Translations under genes and position numbers: made by a program
Shown here: piece by piece, positions 1 to 8,437 of the stretch
Layout: each line of letters opens with the position of its first letter
How positions within the stretch are numbered: the first letter of the stretch is position 1
Assembly (NCBI GenBank): GCA_023440865.1
Contig: JAEXRM010000130.1
Span: 1 to 26,390 of the forward strand
Reading direction: 5' to 3'
Length of the DNA: 26,390 nucleotides
DNA from: Bacillota bacterium
GTDB taxonomy: Bacteria > Bacillota > Clostridia > DSM-8532
Notes under the pieces: model-generated
What the model saw: only the letters and a program-made list of their open reading frames with translations
What the model was told of the DNA's origin: nothing
Database searches by the model: none

Positions 1-620
1 TCACCAACCAGTGCCCGCACACCCTCGACATGTACCAATGGCTGTTCGGGCTGCCGGAGAAGGTCAACGGCTTCGCGCACATCGGCAAGTACCACGACAT
101 CGAGGTTGAGGACGAGGTCACCGGCTACTTCGAGCACGCCAACGGCATGGTCGGCCATCTCATCGTGTCGACTGCCGAAACGCCCGGCACCAACCGGTTG
201 GAGATCGTCGCGGAGAATGGCCGCGTCATCCTCGAGAACGGGAAGATCACGATGATGCGCAACCGCATGTCGATGCTGAAGTTCTCGCAGGAGACGAAGG
301 AATCGTTCGGCAACGTCGAATCCTGGCCGACCGAGATCCCTGTCGGCGGCGCACCCGCAAAACCGCACCGGATGGTCATGGAGCGATTCATCGCCACGAT
401 CGGCGGCACGGGGGGGCTGGTGGCCGAGGGACACGAGGGCGTCCATTCCGTCATGCTCGGCAACTCGATCATGCTGTCCTCGCACCTTTCGCAGGCGGTC
501 ACCCTGCCGCTCGACGGCGATCCCTACGAGGCGGTCCTCAAGGAGCGCGCGGCGAATTCCCGCTTTGTCAAGACGGTGGTGCAGGTCGAGGCGGACATGA
601 GCAAGTCCTTTTCCAAGTGA
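1..620 (+). CDS. Gfo/Idh/MocA-family oxidoreductase, C-terminal part (5' truncated by window edge)
   Basis: The reading frame is open from the first full codon at position 3 and ends with TGA at 618-620, giving about 205 residues of a gene that begins upstream of the window. The first visible residues, NQCPHTLDMYQWLFGLP, match the family segment in which a conserved His and Asp follow the Gly-rich turn and lie at the substrate site. The rest is the alpha/beta C-terminal domain with the typical EVEDEVTGYFEHANG and LEIVAENGRVILENG strands. The NAD(P)-binding Rossmann half is outside the window. The family oxidises or reduces sugars, inositols and glycosides, so the substrate cannot be named. 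Its stop overlaps or lies just before the isomerase gene at 659, so the two are probably co-transcribed. An ATG at 30 exists, but it falls inside a conserved motif and is not the start. Confidence 0.9.
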   Translation, partial: TNQCPHTLDMYQWLFGLPEKVNGFAHIGKYHDIEVEDEVTGYFEHANGMVGHLIVSTAETPGTNRLEIVAENGRVILENGKITMMRNRMSMLKFSQETKESFGNVESWPTEIPVGGAPAKPHRMVMERFIATIGGTGGLVAEGHEGVHSVMLGNSIMLSSHLSQAVTLPLDGDPYEAVLKERAANSRFVKTVVQVEADMSKSFSK

Positions 621-658
621 AGGTGGCCGGATCCACGGATCCGCAGACGGGAGGCTCC

Positions 659-1477
659 ATGGAACGATTCCTTCTCAGCGCGTTTGCCGATGAGATCGAC
701 CCGATGCTCGACGTGCAGATGGATGTGCTGGAACGGCACGGCATCCGGCACATCGAAATGCGCGGCGTCGATGGCACGAACATTTCCTCGCTGACCCTCG
801 ACCAGGCCCGCGCCGTGAAGGCGCGGCTCGACGCGCGCGGGTTCCGCGTGTCCGCCCTCGGTTCCCCGATCGGCAAGATCGGCATCGGGGAGGCGTTCGG
901 GCCCCACCTCGGGCTCTTCCGCCACACGCTCGACCTGGCCGGCATCCTGGAGGCCCCATTCATCCGCATGTTCAGTTTCTTCATACCGCAAGGCGAAGAC
1001 CCTGGATTTTACCGCGGCGAGGTGATGCGCCGCTGGACCGCGTTCATCGAGGCGGCCGAAGGGCGCAACGTCACGCTGCTGCATGAGAACGAGAAGGACA
1101 TCTATGGCGATACGGCGGAACGATGCCTGGATCTCCTGCGGACGATGGACTGCCCGTTCCTCAAGGCCACATTCGATCCGGCCAACTTCGTGCAATGCGG
1201 CGTGAAGACGTTCCCGGAAGCCTACCACCTGCTGCGCGGACACATCGCCTACATGCACATCAAGGATGCCCTGTACGAGACCGGCAAGGTCGTGCCGGCC
1301 GGCGAGGGTGAGGGGCGTGTGGCCGACATCATCCGGGCGCTCAAGGACACGGGCTGGAGCGGTTTCCTTTCTCTGGAGCCGCACCTGGCCGACAGCCTGC
1401 CGGGTGGCGGGCCGGAGCTCTTCGCGGTGGCCGCCGGTGCCTTGAACGGCTTGCTCGACCGTATCGGACGCGACTGA
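659..1477 (+). CDS. sugar phosphate isomerase/epimerase (xylose isomerase-like TIM barrel)
   Basis: A protein of 272 residues of the AP-endonuclease-2/xylose-isomerase-like TIM barrel family. Likely metal ligands are visible at Glu143 (HENE), Asp173 (FDPANF), His200 (YMHIKDA) and Glu240 (LSLEPH), the usual family pattern. The start is placed at ATG 659 because GGGAGG lies at 649-654. A GTG at 617 would extend the frame but has no good ribosome binding site and adds a non-conserved leader. The gene sits between two Gfo/Idh/MocA dehydrogenases. This trio is common in catabolic clusters where a sugar is oxidised at one carbon, isomerised or cleaved, and reduced again. Substrate is unknown; 2-keto-myo-inositol or a keto-sugar is possible but not shown by the sequence. 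Confidence 0.85.
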   Translation: MERFLLSAFADEIDPMLDVQMDVLERHGIRHIEMRGVDGTNISSLTLDQARAVKARLDARGFRVSALGSPIGKIGIGEAFGPHLGLFRHTLDLAGILEAPFIRMFSFFIPQGEDPGFYRGEVMRRWTAFIEAAEGRNVTLLHENEKDIYGDTAERCLDLLRTMDCPFLKATFDPANFVQCGVKTFPEAYHLLRGHIAYMHIKDALYETGKVVPAGEGEGRVADIIRALKDTGWSGFLSLEPHLADSLPGGGPELFAVAAGALNGLLDRIGRD

Positions 1478-1519
1478 GGTCCGGGGGCGACCGCCGGTGC
1501 CACGGAAGGGGAAGGGACC

Positions 1520-2557
1520 ATGAAATGCTATCAGATCGGCATCATCGGCTGCGGCGCCATCTCGAGCCTGCACCGCGATGCGCTGCTTGCCTGCCCGGGC
1601 GTGCGGATCGCCGCCGTCTGCGACATCCTGCCTGAACGTGCGCAGGCCATGGCGGAATCCATCGGTGCGGCCTCTCCGTCCAACGGGCTGGTCCGGGTGT
1701 ATGAGGACTGGCACCGGATGCTGGCCGAGGCGGAGCTCGACTGCGTGCACCTGTGCACGCCGCACCACCTGCATCCGCCCATGGCCGTCGAGGCCATGCG
1801 GGCGGGGCTGCATGTGCTGACCGAAAAACCGATGGGCATTTCCGTCGCGGATGCGGAAGAGATGGCGCAGGTTGCGGCTCAGACCGGGAAGCGCCTGGGT
1901 GTGTGTTTCCAAAACCGGTACAACACAACGAGCGCCCGCATGCGCGAGCTCATCGATTCCGGCCGGGTCGGCAGGGTGGTGGGCGGACGTGCCGTCATCA
2001 CCTGGAAACGTGACGCCGCATACTATGAGAGCGGTCCTTGGCGCGGCACCTGGGACGAGGAGGGTGGGGGCGTGATGATCAATCAGGCCATCCACACCCT
2101 CGACCTGCTGCAATGGCTGATCGGCACGCCCGTTTCCATCCGTGGCGGCATCGACACGCGGCTGCTTGCGGGCATCATCGAGGTCGAGGACACCGCCGAA
2201 GCGCTCATCCGTTTCAAGGACGGCGTGAACGGGCTGTTCTACGCAACCAACAACTACTGCGCGGATGCGCCCGTCCTGCTGGAGATCGTCTGCGAGAAGG
2301 CCGTCATGCGGCTGGACGGGGACCTGACCGTCCGGTATGCGGACGGCATCACCGAAACCGTTGTCGAAAAGGATGCATCGACAGGAGAAAAGGCCTACTG
2401 GGGGTGCGGGCACAAGGCGCTCGTGGCGGACTGGTATGACAGGATGCGCGCCCGCAAGGCATTCCCGATCGACGGAATGGCCGCCTTGCCGGCGTTGCGC
2501 CTGGTGCTGGGACTGTACGAATCCGCCAGGAGCGGACGGGAGGTCCCACTGGTTTGA
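1520..2557 (+). CDS. Gfo/Idh/MocA-family NAD(P)-dependent oxidoreductase
   Basis: A complete protein of 345 residues, normal for the family. The N-terminal Rossmann fold has GCGAIS at residues 10-15, followed by the dinucleotide-binding strand ending in D35. The family signature EKP lies at 102-104 (LTEKPMGIS). The substrate-site helix GGGVMINQAIHTLD (about 182-195) carries the conserved His192 and Asp195. The start ATG at 1520 has a GGAAGGGGAAGGGA ribosome binding site. It lies 42 bases after the isomerase gene and 66 bases before the SDR gene, so it is likely in one operon with both. It is a second, distinct member of the family beside the partial gene at the left edge. Oxidation or reduction of a sugar or glycoside is inferred; the substrate is not identifiable. 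Confidence 0.9.
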   Translation: MKCYQIGIIGCGAISSLHRDALLACPGVRIAAVCDILPERAQAMAESIGAASPSNGLVRVYEDWHRMLAEAELDCVHLCTPHHLHPPMAVEAMRAGLHVLTEKPMGISVADAEEMAQVAAQTGKRLGVCFQNRYNTTSARMRELIDSGRVGRVVGGRAVITWKRDAAYYESGPWRGTWDEEGGGVMINQAIHTLDLLQWLIGTPVSIRGGIDTRLLAGIIEVEDTAEALIRFKDGVNGLFYATNNYCADAPVLLEIVCEKAVMRLDGDLTVRYADGITETVVEKDASTGEKAYWGCGHKALVADWYDRMRARKAFPIDGMAALPALRLVLGLYESARSGREVPLV

Positions 2558-2623
2558 TTCCGACGCATTGCCGGCAGCAGCGCGGTTTGCGCATCGCACT
2601 CATCGGACGGAAAGGAGACCGCC

Positions 2624-3457
2624 ATGTCACGCTTCAGTCTCAAGGGAAAAACGGCCGTCGTGCTCGGAGGCAGCGGTGTACTCGGAGGCGCGCTGTGTCG
2701 CGGCCTGGCGGAGGCGGGCGCCGATGTCGCCGTTGTGGGATCCCGCCATGAGAAGGCCGAGGCCGTCGCGGCCTCCTGCCGCCCGTTCGGCACGGCCTGC
2801 CGCGCCTACGGCGTCGACGCCACCTCGAAGGAGGCGCTGGGAACCCTCAGCCGGCACATCCTGACGGATTTCGGCCGGATCGACATCCTCGTGAACGGTG
2901 TCGGCGGCAACCGCAAGGAGGCGACAACCAACCCGACCCTGAATCCGCCCGTCACCTTCTTCGACCTGCCGGGCTCCGCCATGGAGGACGTGTTCGCCCT
3001 CAATGTCATGGCGGGCGCGGTGCTGCCTTCCCAGGTATTCGGCAGGCTGCTGGCGGACAATGCCGATGGCGGCGTCATCGTCAACATCACCTCCATGAAC
3101 GCTTTCCGCCCGCTGACCCGCATCCCCGCCTACTCGGCCGCCAAGGCGGCCGTGTCGAACTTCACGCAGTGGCTGGCCGTGGACCTGGCGAAGACGGCTG
3201 GTGCGAAGCTGCGTGTCAATGCGATCGCCCCCGGCTTCTTCTTCACCGAACAGAACCGGTTCCTGCTGACCGACGAGGCGACGGGCGCGCTGACCCCGCG
3301 GGGACAGGCCATCATGGACCATACGCCGATGGGGCGCTTCGGCGACCCGGATGACCTGGTCGGCGCGCTGGTTTGGCTTGCCTCGGATGCGTCGCGCTTC
3401 GTCACGGGTATCGTTGTGCCCGTGGATGGCGGTTTTTCAGCTTTCTCCGGGGTGTGA
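2624..3457 (+). CDS. SDR-family oxidoreductase, probable D-mannonate (fructuronate) oxidoreductase
   Basis: A classical short-chain dehydrogenase of 277 residues. The cofactor loop GGSGVLGG lies at 15-22, an NGVGG variant of NNAG at 91-95, catalytic Ser157 in NITSMNA, and Tyr170/Lys174 in YSAAK. From memory of the family, the stretch around SMNAFRPLTRIPAYSAAKAA, the TQWLAV helix, NAIAPGF, TPMGRFG and the DGGF end closely resemble Bacillus YjmF-type D-mannonate oxidoreductase, which interconverts fructuronate and mannonate. The immediate downstream gene is uxaC, which makes fructuronate, so the context supports this step. E. coli UxuB is an unrelated long-chain enzyme, so no symbol is given. 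The start has GGAAAGGAGA upstream at 2608-2617. Confidence 0.82.
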   Translation: MSRFSLKGKTAVVLGGSGVLGGALCRGLAEAGADVAVVGSRHEKAEAVAASCRPFGTACRAYGVDATSKEALGTLSRHILTDFGRIDILVNGVGGNRKEATTNPTLNPPVTFFDLPGSAMEDVFALNVMAGAVLPSQVFGRLLADNADGGVIVNITSMNAFRPLTRIPAYSAAKAAVSNFTQWLAVDLAKTAGAKLRVNAIAPGFFFTEQNRFLLTDEATGALTPRGQAIMDHTPMGRFGDPDDLVGALVWLASDASRFVTGIVVPVDGGFSAFSGV

Positions 3458-3543
3458 TGCCGACGGGAGGGCCGTATGGGCATTGCCCGTCTTGCGGCAC
3501 ATCACTTCTTGACCGGCGGAAGGAACCGCCATGGAGGTTCATC

Positions 3544-4986
3544 ATGCAAGCGCCCCACGCAGCCGACCACGGTGCCGCGGCACCCCGGGCCTTTCTCGAC
3601 GACCGCTTCCTGCTCCGCACCGAAACGGCGGTCCGCCTGTTCGCCCGGTATGCCAAGGATGCGCCCATCGTGGATTTCCACTGCCACATTCCGCCCGCCG
3701 ACATCGCGTCCGACAGGCGGTTTTCCACCATCACCGAGCTGTGGCTGGGCGGGGATCACTACAAGTGGCGCGCCCTGCGCGGGGACGGCGTACCGGAAGC
3801 GTGCATCACCGGCGACGCGTCCGATCGCGAGAAGTTCCGCCGATGGGCCGAGGCGATGCCAAGACTGATCGGCAACCCGCTGTACCATTGGACGCATCTG
3901 GAACTGCAGCGCTATTTCGGCATCACGGACGTACTGGGGCCAGACACCGAGGAAGCCATATGGAACGAGTGCAACCGGCAGCTCGCCGATGCCTCGTTCT
4001 CGGCGCGCAGCCTCATCCGGCGCTCGAACGTGAAGGCCCTCTGCACGACGGACGATCCGGCCGACACGCTGGAGCACCACCTTGCCCTCGCGGCCGATGC
4101 ATCCTTTGCCACGAAGGTGCTGCCCACATTCCGGCCCGACAAGGCGCTCTATCTGGAGCGGCAGGGCTTTGCGGAGTGGATCGGGAGGCTGTCCGCCGCA
4201 TCCGGCCGTCCGGTTGCCTCGCTTGCGGATCTGGCGCTGGCATTGGAGGACCGGATGGACTTCTTTGCCGAGGCGGGATGCCGTTTGTCCGACCATTCGC
4301 TCGAGCCGGTCGTGTATGCGCCGGCCACCGCGGAACAGGCCGATGCCGCGCTGCGGCTTGTCCTTTCTGGCGGCATGCCCGATGCGGACGCCGTCCGGCA
4401 GTACCGCACCTGGCTGATGGTGTGGCTGGGACGGCAATATGCGCGCCGCGGGTGGACGATGCAGCTGCACATGCTGGCCCAGCGCAACAACAGCACGCGC
4501 ATGTTCCGCAGGCTCGGGCCGGACACGGGGTTCGACACGATGGGGGACGACGGGCTGATCTTGCCGCTGGCCCGCCTGCTCGATGAGATGAACGTCATGG
4601 GGGAGCTGCCCCGCACCATCCTGTACTCGCTCAACGGCAAGGATCTCGATGCGCTCGGAGCGCTGGCGGGCTGCTTCCAGGGCGACGGCGTGCCCGGCCG
4701 CATCCAGCTTGGCGCCGCCTGGTGGTTCAACGACACGAAGGACGGCATGGAGCGGCACCTGCGCGCGCTCGGCAATCTCGGCGTGTTCGGCCGGTTTATC
4801 GGCATGCTCACCGATTCGCGCAGCCTGGTCTCGTACCCGCGCCACGAGTATTTCCGGCGCATCCTGTGCAATCTGCTGGGCGAGTGGGTGGAGGCCGGCG
4901 AGGTGCCTGACGACGAAGCCCTCCTCGGCGGCATCATCGCCGATCTGTGCCATCGGAATGCGGAGGCGTATCTGGGCCTTTCATAA
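3544..4986 (+). CDS. uxaC: glucuronate isomerase
   Basis: A protein of 480 residues, close to the roughly 470 expected. UxaC isomerises D-glucuronate to D-fructuronate and D-galacturonate to D-tagaturonate in the cytoplasm. It belongs to the amidohydrolase superfamily; the metal-binding HxH is seen at His46/His48 (IVDFHCHIPP). Other family segments are HWTHLELQRYF, the CTTDDP motif, TFRPDKAL, and MQLHMLAQRNN in the second half, ending with the SYPRHEYFRR motif. ATG 3544 was chosen because GGAGG lies at 3533-3537; upstream in-frame starts would overlap the SDR gene and add unconserved sequence. It follows the SDR oxidoreductase by 86 bases and is the last gene before a terminator-like hairpin at 5040-5071. 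Confidence 0.95.
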   Translation: MQAPHAADHGAAAPRAFLDDRFLLRTETAVRLFARYAKDAPIVDFHCHIPPADIASDRRFSTITELWLGGDHYKWRALRGDGVPEACITGDASDREKFRRWAEAMPRLIGNPLYHWTHLELQRYFGITDVLGPDTEEAIWNECNRQLADASFSARSLIRRSNVKALCTTDDPADTLEHHLALAADASFATKVLPTFRPDKALYLERQGFAEWIGRLSAASGRPVASLADLALALEDRMDFFAEAGCRLSDHSLEPVVYAPATAEQADAALRLVLSGGMPDADAVRQYRTWLMVWLGRQYARRGWTMQLHMLAQRNNSTRMFRRLGPDTGFDTMGDDGLILPLARLLDEMNVMGELPRTILYSLNGKDLDALGALAGCFQGDGVPGRIQLGAAWWFNDTKDGMERHLRALGNLGVFGRFIGMLTDSRSLVSYPRHEYFRRILCNLLGEWVEAGEVPDDEALLGGIIADLCHRNAEAYLGLS

Positions 4987-5039
4987 GAGACAATCACATT
5001 GCCGCATCCCGGTCACATTGCGGACCCCTGCCTGTCGAA

Positions 5040-5086
5040 CCCCGGCTTTCGCGACGATGCGGAAGCCGGGGTGTTTGCTTCTTGCC
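5040..5086 (+). terminator. probable rho-independent terminator after uxaC
   Basis: CCCCGGCTT (5040-5048) pairs perfectly with AAGCCGGGG (5063-5071); a GU and a GC pair extend the stem to 11 bp around a 10-base loop. TGTTTGCTTCTTG, moderately T-rich, follows. It lies 54 bases after the uxaC stop and just before the promoter at 5098, so it plausibly separates the two transcription units. Confidence 0.65.
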
Positions 5087-5097
5087 GATGACGAGCC

Positions 5098-5126
5098 TTT
5101 CCATCCGCGCCGGCAGCGCGTAGAAT
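5098..5126 (+). promoter_or_regulatory. candidate sigma-A promoter for the WG-repeat gene
   Basis: TTTCCA (5098-5103), a 17-base spacer and TAGAAT (5121-5126). It lies directly after the uxaC terminator, and the predicted RNA start near 5133 leaves room for the GGGAGG site at 5144-5149. It also argues against the ATG at 5125 as the gene start. Confidence 0.5.
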
Positions 5127-5157
5127 GAAGACAAGGTATCACAGGGAGGGCATCGGC

Positions 5158-7230
5158 ATGGCGGCGTCACAGGAAGGCAAGGGCGGAAAATCACCTCGGG
5201 AAACGGTGTCGGGTGCGGCGGAGCGATTTCTCCAGGAAAACAAGGTTTCCCCGACATGGAGCATCTTCCGCATGCCCGCCTTCTGGGCGGTGCTGCTGCT
5301 GGCCGCCGTCGCCTTTCTGATCGTGACGCTCACCTCCTGCGGCAGGCAGATCGAGACACCCGATCCCGACACTTCCGCGACCGCTGCGTCAACCACCGCT
5401 GCAAGCGCTGCGGCAAGCGGTACGTCCGCCCCCGCTGCATCCCCGGAGCCATCACCGACGTCCGGAGCGGCCCTGCCGCAACGCGAAGGGGCCTGGCCTG
5501 TGCCGTGGGGTGCCATGACCGACAAGGGCCTGCGCTACGGGTACGCGGATGAATCCGGAAACATGCTCATCAAGCCCGCGTATGCCGCAGTGACACCTTT
5601 TTCCGCCTTCGGTCTGGCCGTCGTCACCGACGAGGCGGGCCACAGCGGTGTCATCGACTTCGCGGGCCGGCTGGTGGTTCCCATGAAGCCGGCATACGTT
5701 TCCCTGCTCGCCGATGGCCGGATCTCCGTCGGCTTGAGCTCCGGCGATGGCGGGGTGACAGGCACCGAGGTATATGATGCCGGCGGGAAGCTGATCTTCA
5801 CGACGCCCGATTACCTGTCCACCTATCACGACGGTCTTTCGCCCACCTGGCGTGAAGGCGCCAGGGGCTACCTCGATGGAACGGGCAGGCTGGCGATTCC
5901 GTTCGACGGCAACAACCTCGGTGATTTTTGCGGCGGCTATGCCATCGTCGGCCCGATGGCCGATGAGCCGACCCATCTGATCGATACGAAGGGAAACGAT
6001 GTCACGGCGACGGTATCCGCCGGCATCACGATCTACCGGGACGAAGCCGCGAAGCTGTTCGGCTACCGAAGGGCCGACGGATCGCCGCTGACGGAGGCAG
6101 TCTACCTGGAAGCGGAGCCGTTTCGGAACGGTACGGCCATCGTCAGGTACAATCCGGATCCGGAGGCGTTCAGCGGCGCCTACGGCCTGCTGGGGGAAGA
6201 TGGCGCATGGGTGATCGAGCCCCTTGCCGGCGGCATCCGGCGGATGGAGAACGGGCTGCTGCTCGTGGGGGAACCGCTCAGGCAGGCCGATTACCTTCCC
6301 TGGGGTTATCTCGATTACTGCCGCACGGCGCTGTTCGACGCATCGGGCAACCGGATGACCGACTACAAGCTGCATTTCGTGCAGGACGCCGGCGAGGACA
6401 TGGTTTCCGTCTGCGACGGCGCATACATCGGCTTCGTCGGTCCGGATGGCGCGGGAGCGGATGCCTGGCCCACGATCAAGGGCGTGGGCAGCCTGCGCGT
6501 TGAGAACGGGATGCTCGTCGGCACCGTGGACGGACTCCACACGGTGTTCGACATGACAGGCCGCCGCATCGCGGTCGACCGCATGGGCTACGATCTTGGC
6601 GATGGCATCCGTCTCACGGCGGAAAGGGCGGAGGGCGGCATCCACACCGACCTGCTGTATCCCGTGGCGACCGGCATGAAGGACACCGTCGTGCAGGCGC
6701 GCATCAATGAGGCCATCCAGGCCGGGCTGGGAACGGTCACGGTCTCGGAGCCGGAAGTCGATGAGACGACCGGCATGGCCTACGTGGAAACGGTTGAAGG
6801 CGGGTGGTCGGCCTGGCGGGTGGGGAATGTGCTGGTCGTCGAACAGTCCAGCTACTGGTACGCGCTGGGTGCGGCCCATGGCATGCCCGGCATCGAAACC
6901 ATGCACTTCGACATGGGGACCGGTCGGCAGATCGGCCTGACGGACCTCTTTGGACAGGATATGGCGCAGCAGGCCTTCTCCCTGATGGCCGAACGCGTCA
7001 ACGAGACCATCACCCTCGAGATGGAAGAGGTGGGCTACTTTGTCGAAAGCATCGAGGTGACGCCCGATCGGCCGTTCCGCCTCACCCAGGAAGGCGTGGT
7101 GCTGATCTGGGGGCCGTATGAGATCGCATCCTATGCGGCCGGTTTCCGTGAGTTCACGATTCCGTGGGATGCGCTCGAAGGCGTGCTCGACAAGGGGAGT
7201 GCCACCGTGAAGGCGCTGGGTGTGGGCTGA
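5158..7230 (+). CDS. membrane-anchored WG-repeat protein with C-terminal DUF3298-like domain
   Basis: A protein of 690 residues. About 38 polar residues precede a hydrophobic segment at 39-60 (MPAFWAVLLLAAVAFLIVTLTS), ending in LTSC with Cys61. That resembles a lipobox, but the long N-region fits a single transmembrane anchor as well. A Thr/Ser/Ala/Pro-rich linker follows (about 65-105). Then come repeats of the WG type, with the theme G.GYAD..GN.LIKP.Y....PFS.GLA, up to about residue 480. The last 190 residues (TDLLYPVATGMKDTVVQARINEAI to the end) resemble the DUF3298/RsiV-type extracellular domain, including the DLF segment. ATG 5158 has GGGAGG at 5144-5149; ATG 5125 has no good site. WG-repeat proteins are common and mostly uncharacterised in Clostridia; a surface or sensing role is inference only. 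It has its own promoter and is not obviously linked to its neighbours. Confidence 0.85.
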   Translation: MAASQEGKGGKSPRETVSGAAERFLQENKVSPTWSIFRMPAFWAVLLLAAVAFLIVTLTSCGRQIETPDPDTSATAASTTAASAAASGTSAPAASPEPSPTSGAALPQREGAWPVPWGAMTDKGLRYGYADESGNMLIKPAYAAVTPFSAFGLAVVTDEAGHSGVIDFAGRLVVPMKPAYVSLLADGRISVGLSSGDGGVTGTEVYDAGGKLIFTTPDYLSTYHDGLSPTWREGARGYLDGTGRLAIPFDGNNLGDFCGGYAIVGPMADEPTHLIDTKGNDVTATVSAGITIYRDEAAKLFGYRRADGSPLTEAVYLEAEPFRNGTAIVRYNPDPEAFSGAYGLLGEDGAWVIEPLAGGIRRMENGLLLVGEPLRQADYLPWGYLDYCRTALFDASGNRMTDYKLHFVQDAGEDMVSVCDGAYIGFVGPDGAGADAWPTIKGVGSLRVENGMLVGTVDGLHTVFDMTGRRIAVDRMGYDLGDGIRLTAERAEGGIHTDLLYPVATGMKDTVVQARINEAIQAGLGTVTVSEPEVDETTGMAYVETVEGGWSAWRVGNVLVVEQSSYWYALGAAHGMPGIETMHFDMGTGRQIGLTDLFGQDMAQQAFSLMAERVNETITLEMEEVGYFVESIEVTPDRPFRLTQEGVVLIWGPYEIASYAAGFREFTIPWDALEGVLDKGSATVKALGVG

Positions 7231-7272
7231 TCGGTGGCCCGGCGCGCCTGTTACAGATGGAATGCCGCGATT

Positions 7273-7289
7273 GCCTCGCCGAGCGAGGC
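7273..7289. terminator. small GC hairpin between convergent genes
   Basis: GCCTCGC (7273-7279) and GCGAGGC (7283-7289) form a 7-bp perfect stem with a CGA loop in the 76-base gap between the convergent WG-repeat and URO-D-like genes. Neither strand has a T-run after it, so termination is plausible by position only. Confidence 0.3.
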
Positions 7290-7306
7290 CTTGCCTGGGA
7301 GCCGAT

Positions 7307-8419
7307 CTAGCGGATGCGGCCATACCGGTCGACCGTCTCCATGTACAGCAGGAAATGCTCCAGCGGTGTGCCGCCGGCCATGGAACCTGCCGTGCAGGCG
7401 ACCATGCGGCCGTCACCGCCGACTGCGTCCAGGTCGCGACGCACGGCCGCGACGATCTCCTCCGGCGTGCCGTTGCGCAGCAGCATCGGCGGCAGCTGGC
7501 CGTGGATCTCCGCATCCGGCATCGCCTTGCGGATTTCCAGCGGGTGCAGCGTGGGCCCCAGGTTCACCGCATTGACGCCGAGATTGTGCAGGATGGGCAT
7601 CAGGTGTCCCATGGCACTGTCGGAGTGCTGGTAGCGGCGGTGCCCCTTTTCCGGTGCGAACCGGGCGAACAGCCGGGCGAGGACCGGCGCGCAGAAACGC
7701 TCGTACTGGGCCGGCGGGAACAGGCAGCAGTTGTCGTCCGCGACGCCGTAGCCCGCGATGGTGCCGTGCCCGGTCGCTTCCATGAGCACCTCGTTGTATT
7801 CCACCAGACGGCGGCCCAGCACGTCGAAAAAGGCATCCATGCGTTCGGGCTCGTCCATCATGAACAGGCAGGTGTTCGTGGTGCCGAGGATGCTGGTCGC
7901 CATGGTGGCCGGACCGCGCGACCAGGCGCCGCCAAGGCGGAGTGTCCGGCCTGTCGCGGTCTCCCAGGCGGCCTTCTTCTCCTGGAAATCGGCCGGTAGC
8001 GCGGCGGCGCGCATGTCCAGCTTTTCGGCGCGCTCGATGATGCGGTCGAGGTCCTCCTCGTCCGCCACCGTGGATTCGAGCCAGGGTGTGCCGCCCTCGC
8101 GCAGGTCCCAATGGGCACCCATCACCACCTCGAATCGCACGGGCTCGGGAGCCTGGTGGGATTCCTCGGCAAAGAAACGGCGTCCCAGAACGGCCTCCAT
8201 CCGGTCGTTCATCTGACGATGGAGCGCCGTGCGGCAGGTGAAGTCGTTGTAATAGCGCAAGGTGGAAGGCGGGTTCATGGCTTCGAGCAGAAAGTGGTCG
8301 TCGACCGAGAAGGCGATGGGGATGCGGCGGCGTTCCGCGGGGGGCGTGGCCGTCGCCTGGTCGTTCTCACGCCAAAAGGCGGCAAGGTCGAGGGACGCAT
8401 CGTCATGTCGCGTCGTCAT
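7307..8419 (-). CDS. uroporphyrinogen decarboxylase-family (URO-D/MtaA-like) protein
   Basis: A protein of 370 residues with the URO-D/cobalamin-methyltransferase-like TIM barrel, not a true HemE. Family-type features are GAHWDLREGGTPWLES in the first half, GPATMATSILGTTNTCLFMMDEPERM near residue 190, the segment YGVADDNCCLFPPAQYERFCAPVLARLF, and YQHSDSAMGHLMPILHNLGVNAVNLGP near residue 280, which matches the H.D......L...G.d...l.P pattern of the superfamily. The ATG at 8419 is preceded by GGAAAGGAAAG on the minus strand. It diverges from an AraC-family gene at 8551, which probably regulates it. Corrinoid methyl transfer is the nearest known function in the superfamily, but no corrinoid protein or reactivase lies nearby. 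Substrate and reaction are unknown. It is in the same broad family as the protein at 16768. Confidence 0.8.
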   Translation of the reverse strand: MTTRHDDASLDLAAFWRENDQATATPPAERRRIPIAFSVDDHFLLEAMNPPSTLRYYNDFTCRTALHRQMNDRMEAVLGRRFFAEESHQAPEPVRFEVVMGAHWDLREGGTPWLESTVADEEDLDRIIERAEKLDMRAAALPADFQEKKAAWETATGRTLRLGGAWSRGPATMATSILGTTNTCLFMMDEPERMDAFFDVLGRRLVEYNEVLMEATGHGTIAGYGVADDNCCLFPPAQYERFCAPVLARLFARFAPEKGHRRYQHSDSAMGHLMPILHNLGVNAVNLGPTLHPLEIRKAMPDAEIHGQLPPMLLRNGTPEEIVAAVRRDLDAVGGDGRMVACTAGSMAGGTPLEHFLLYMETVDRYGRIR

Positions 8420-8437
8420 GGTGCTTTCCTTTCCATG

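Noticed and set aside
524..2599. Long minus-strand frames at 524-2599, 3502-4953, 5452-7515, 17571-19715, 21521-23962 and 24240-26231
   Set aside because: All are shadows of plus-strand genes with recognised families. The apparent hydrophobic repeats near 22400 on the minus strand are just the complement of the RNQDG repeat array.
7220..7999. A plus-strand 259-codon frame in the region of the URO-D-like gene
   Set aside because: It is antisense to the URO-D-like protein, whose minus-strand translation has clear superfamily motifs and a good ribosome binding site.
7307..8419. A complete corrinoid-dependent methyltransferase system
   Set aside because: URO-D-like proteins can be MtaA/CmuA-type methyltransferases, but no B12-binding protein, MtaB-like partner or reactivating ATPase is in the window.
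7307..8419. Heme biosynthesis HemE
   Set aside because: The URO-D-family proteins here lack the HemE substrate motifs I would expect and no other tetrapyrrole gene is nearby.
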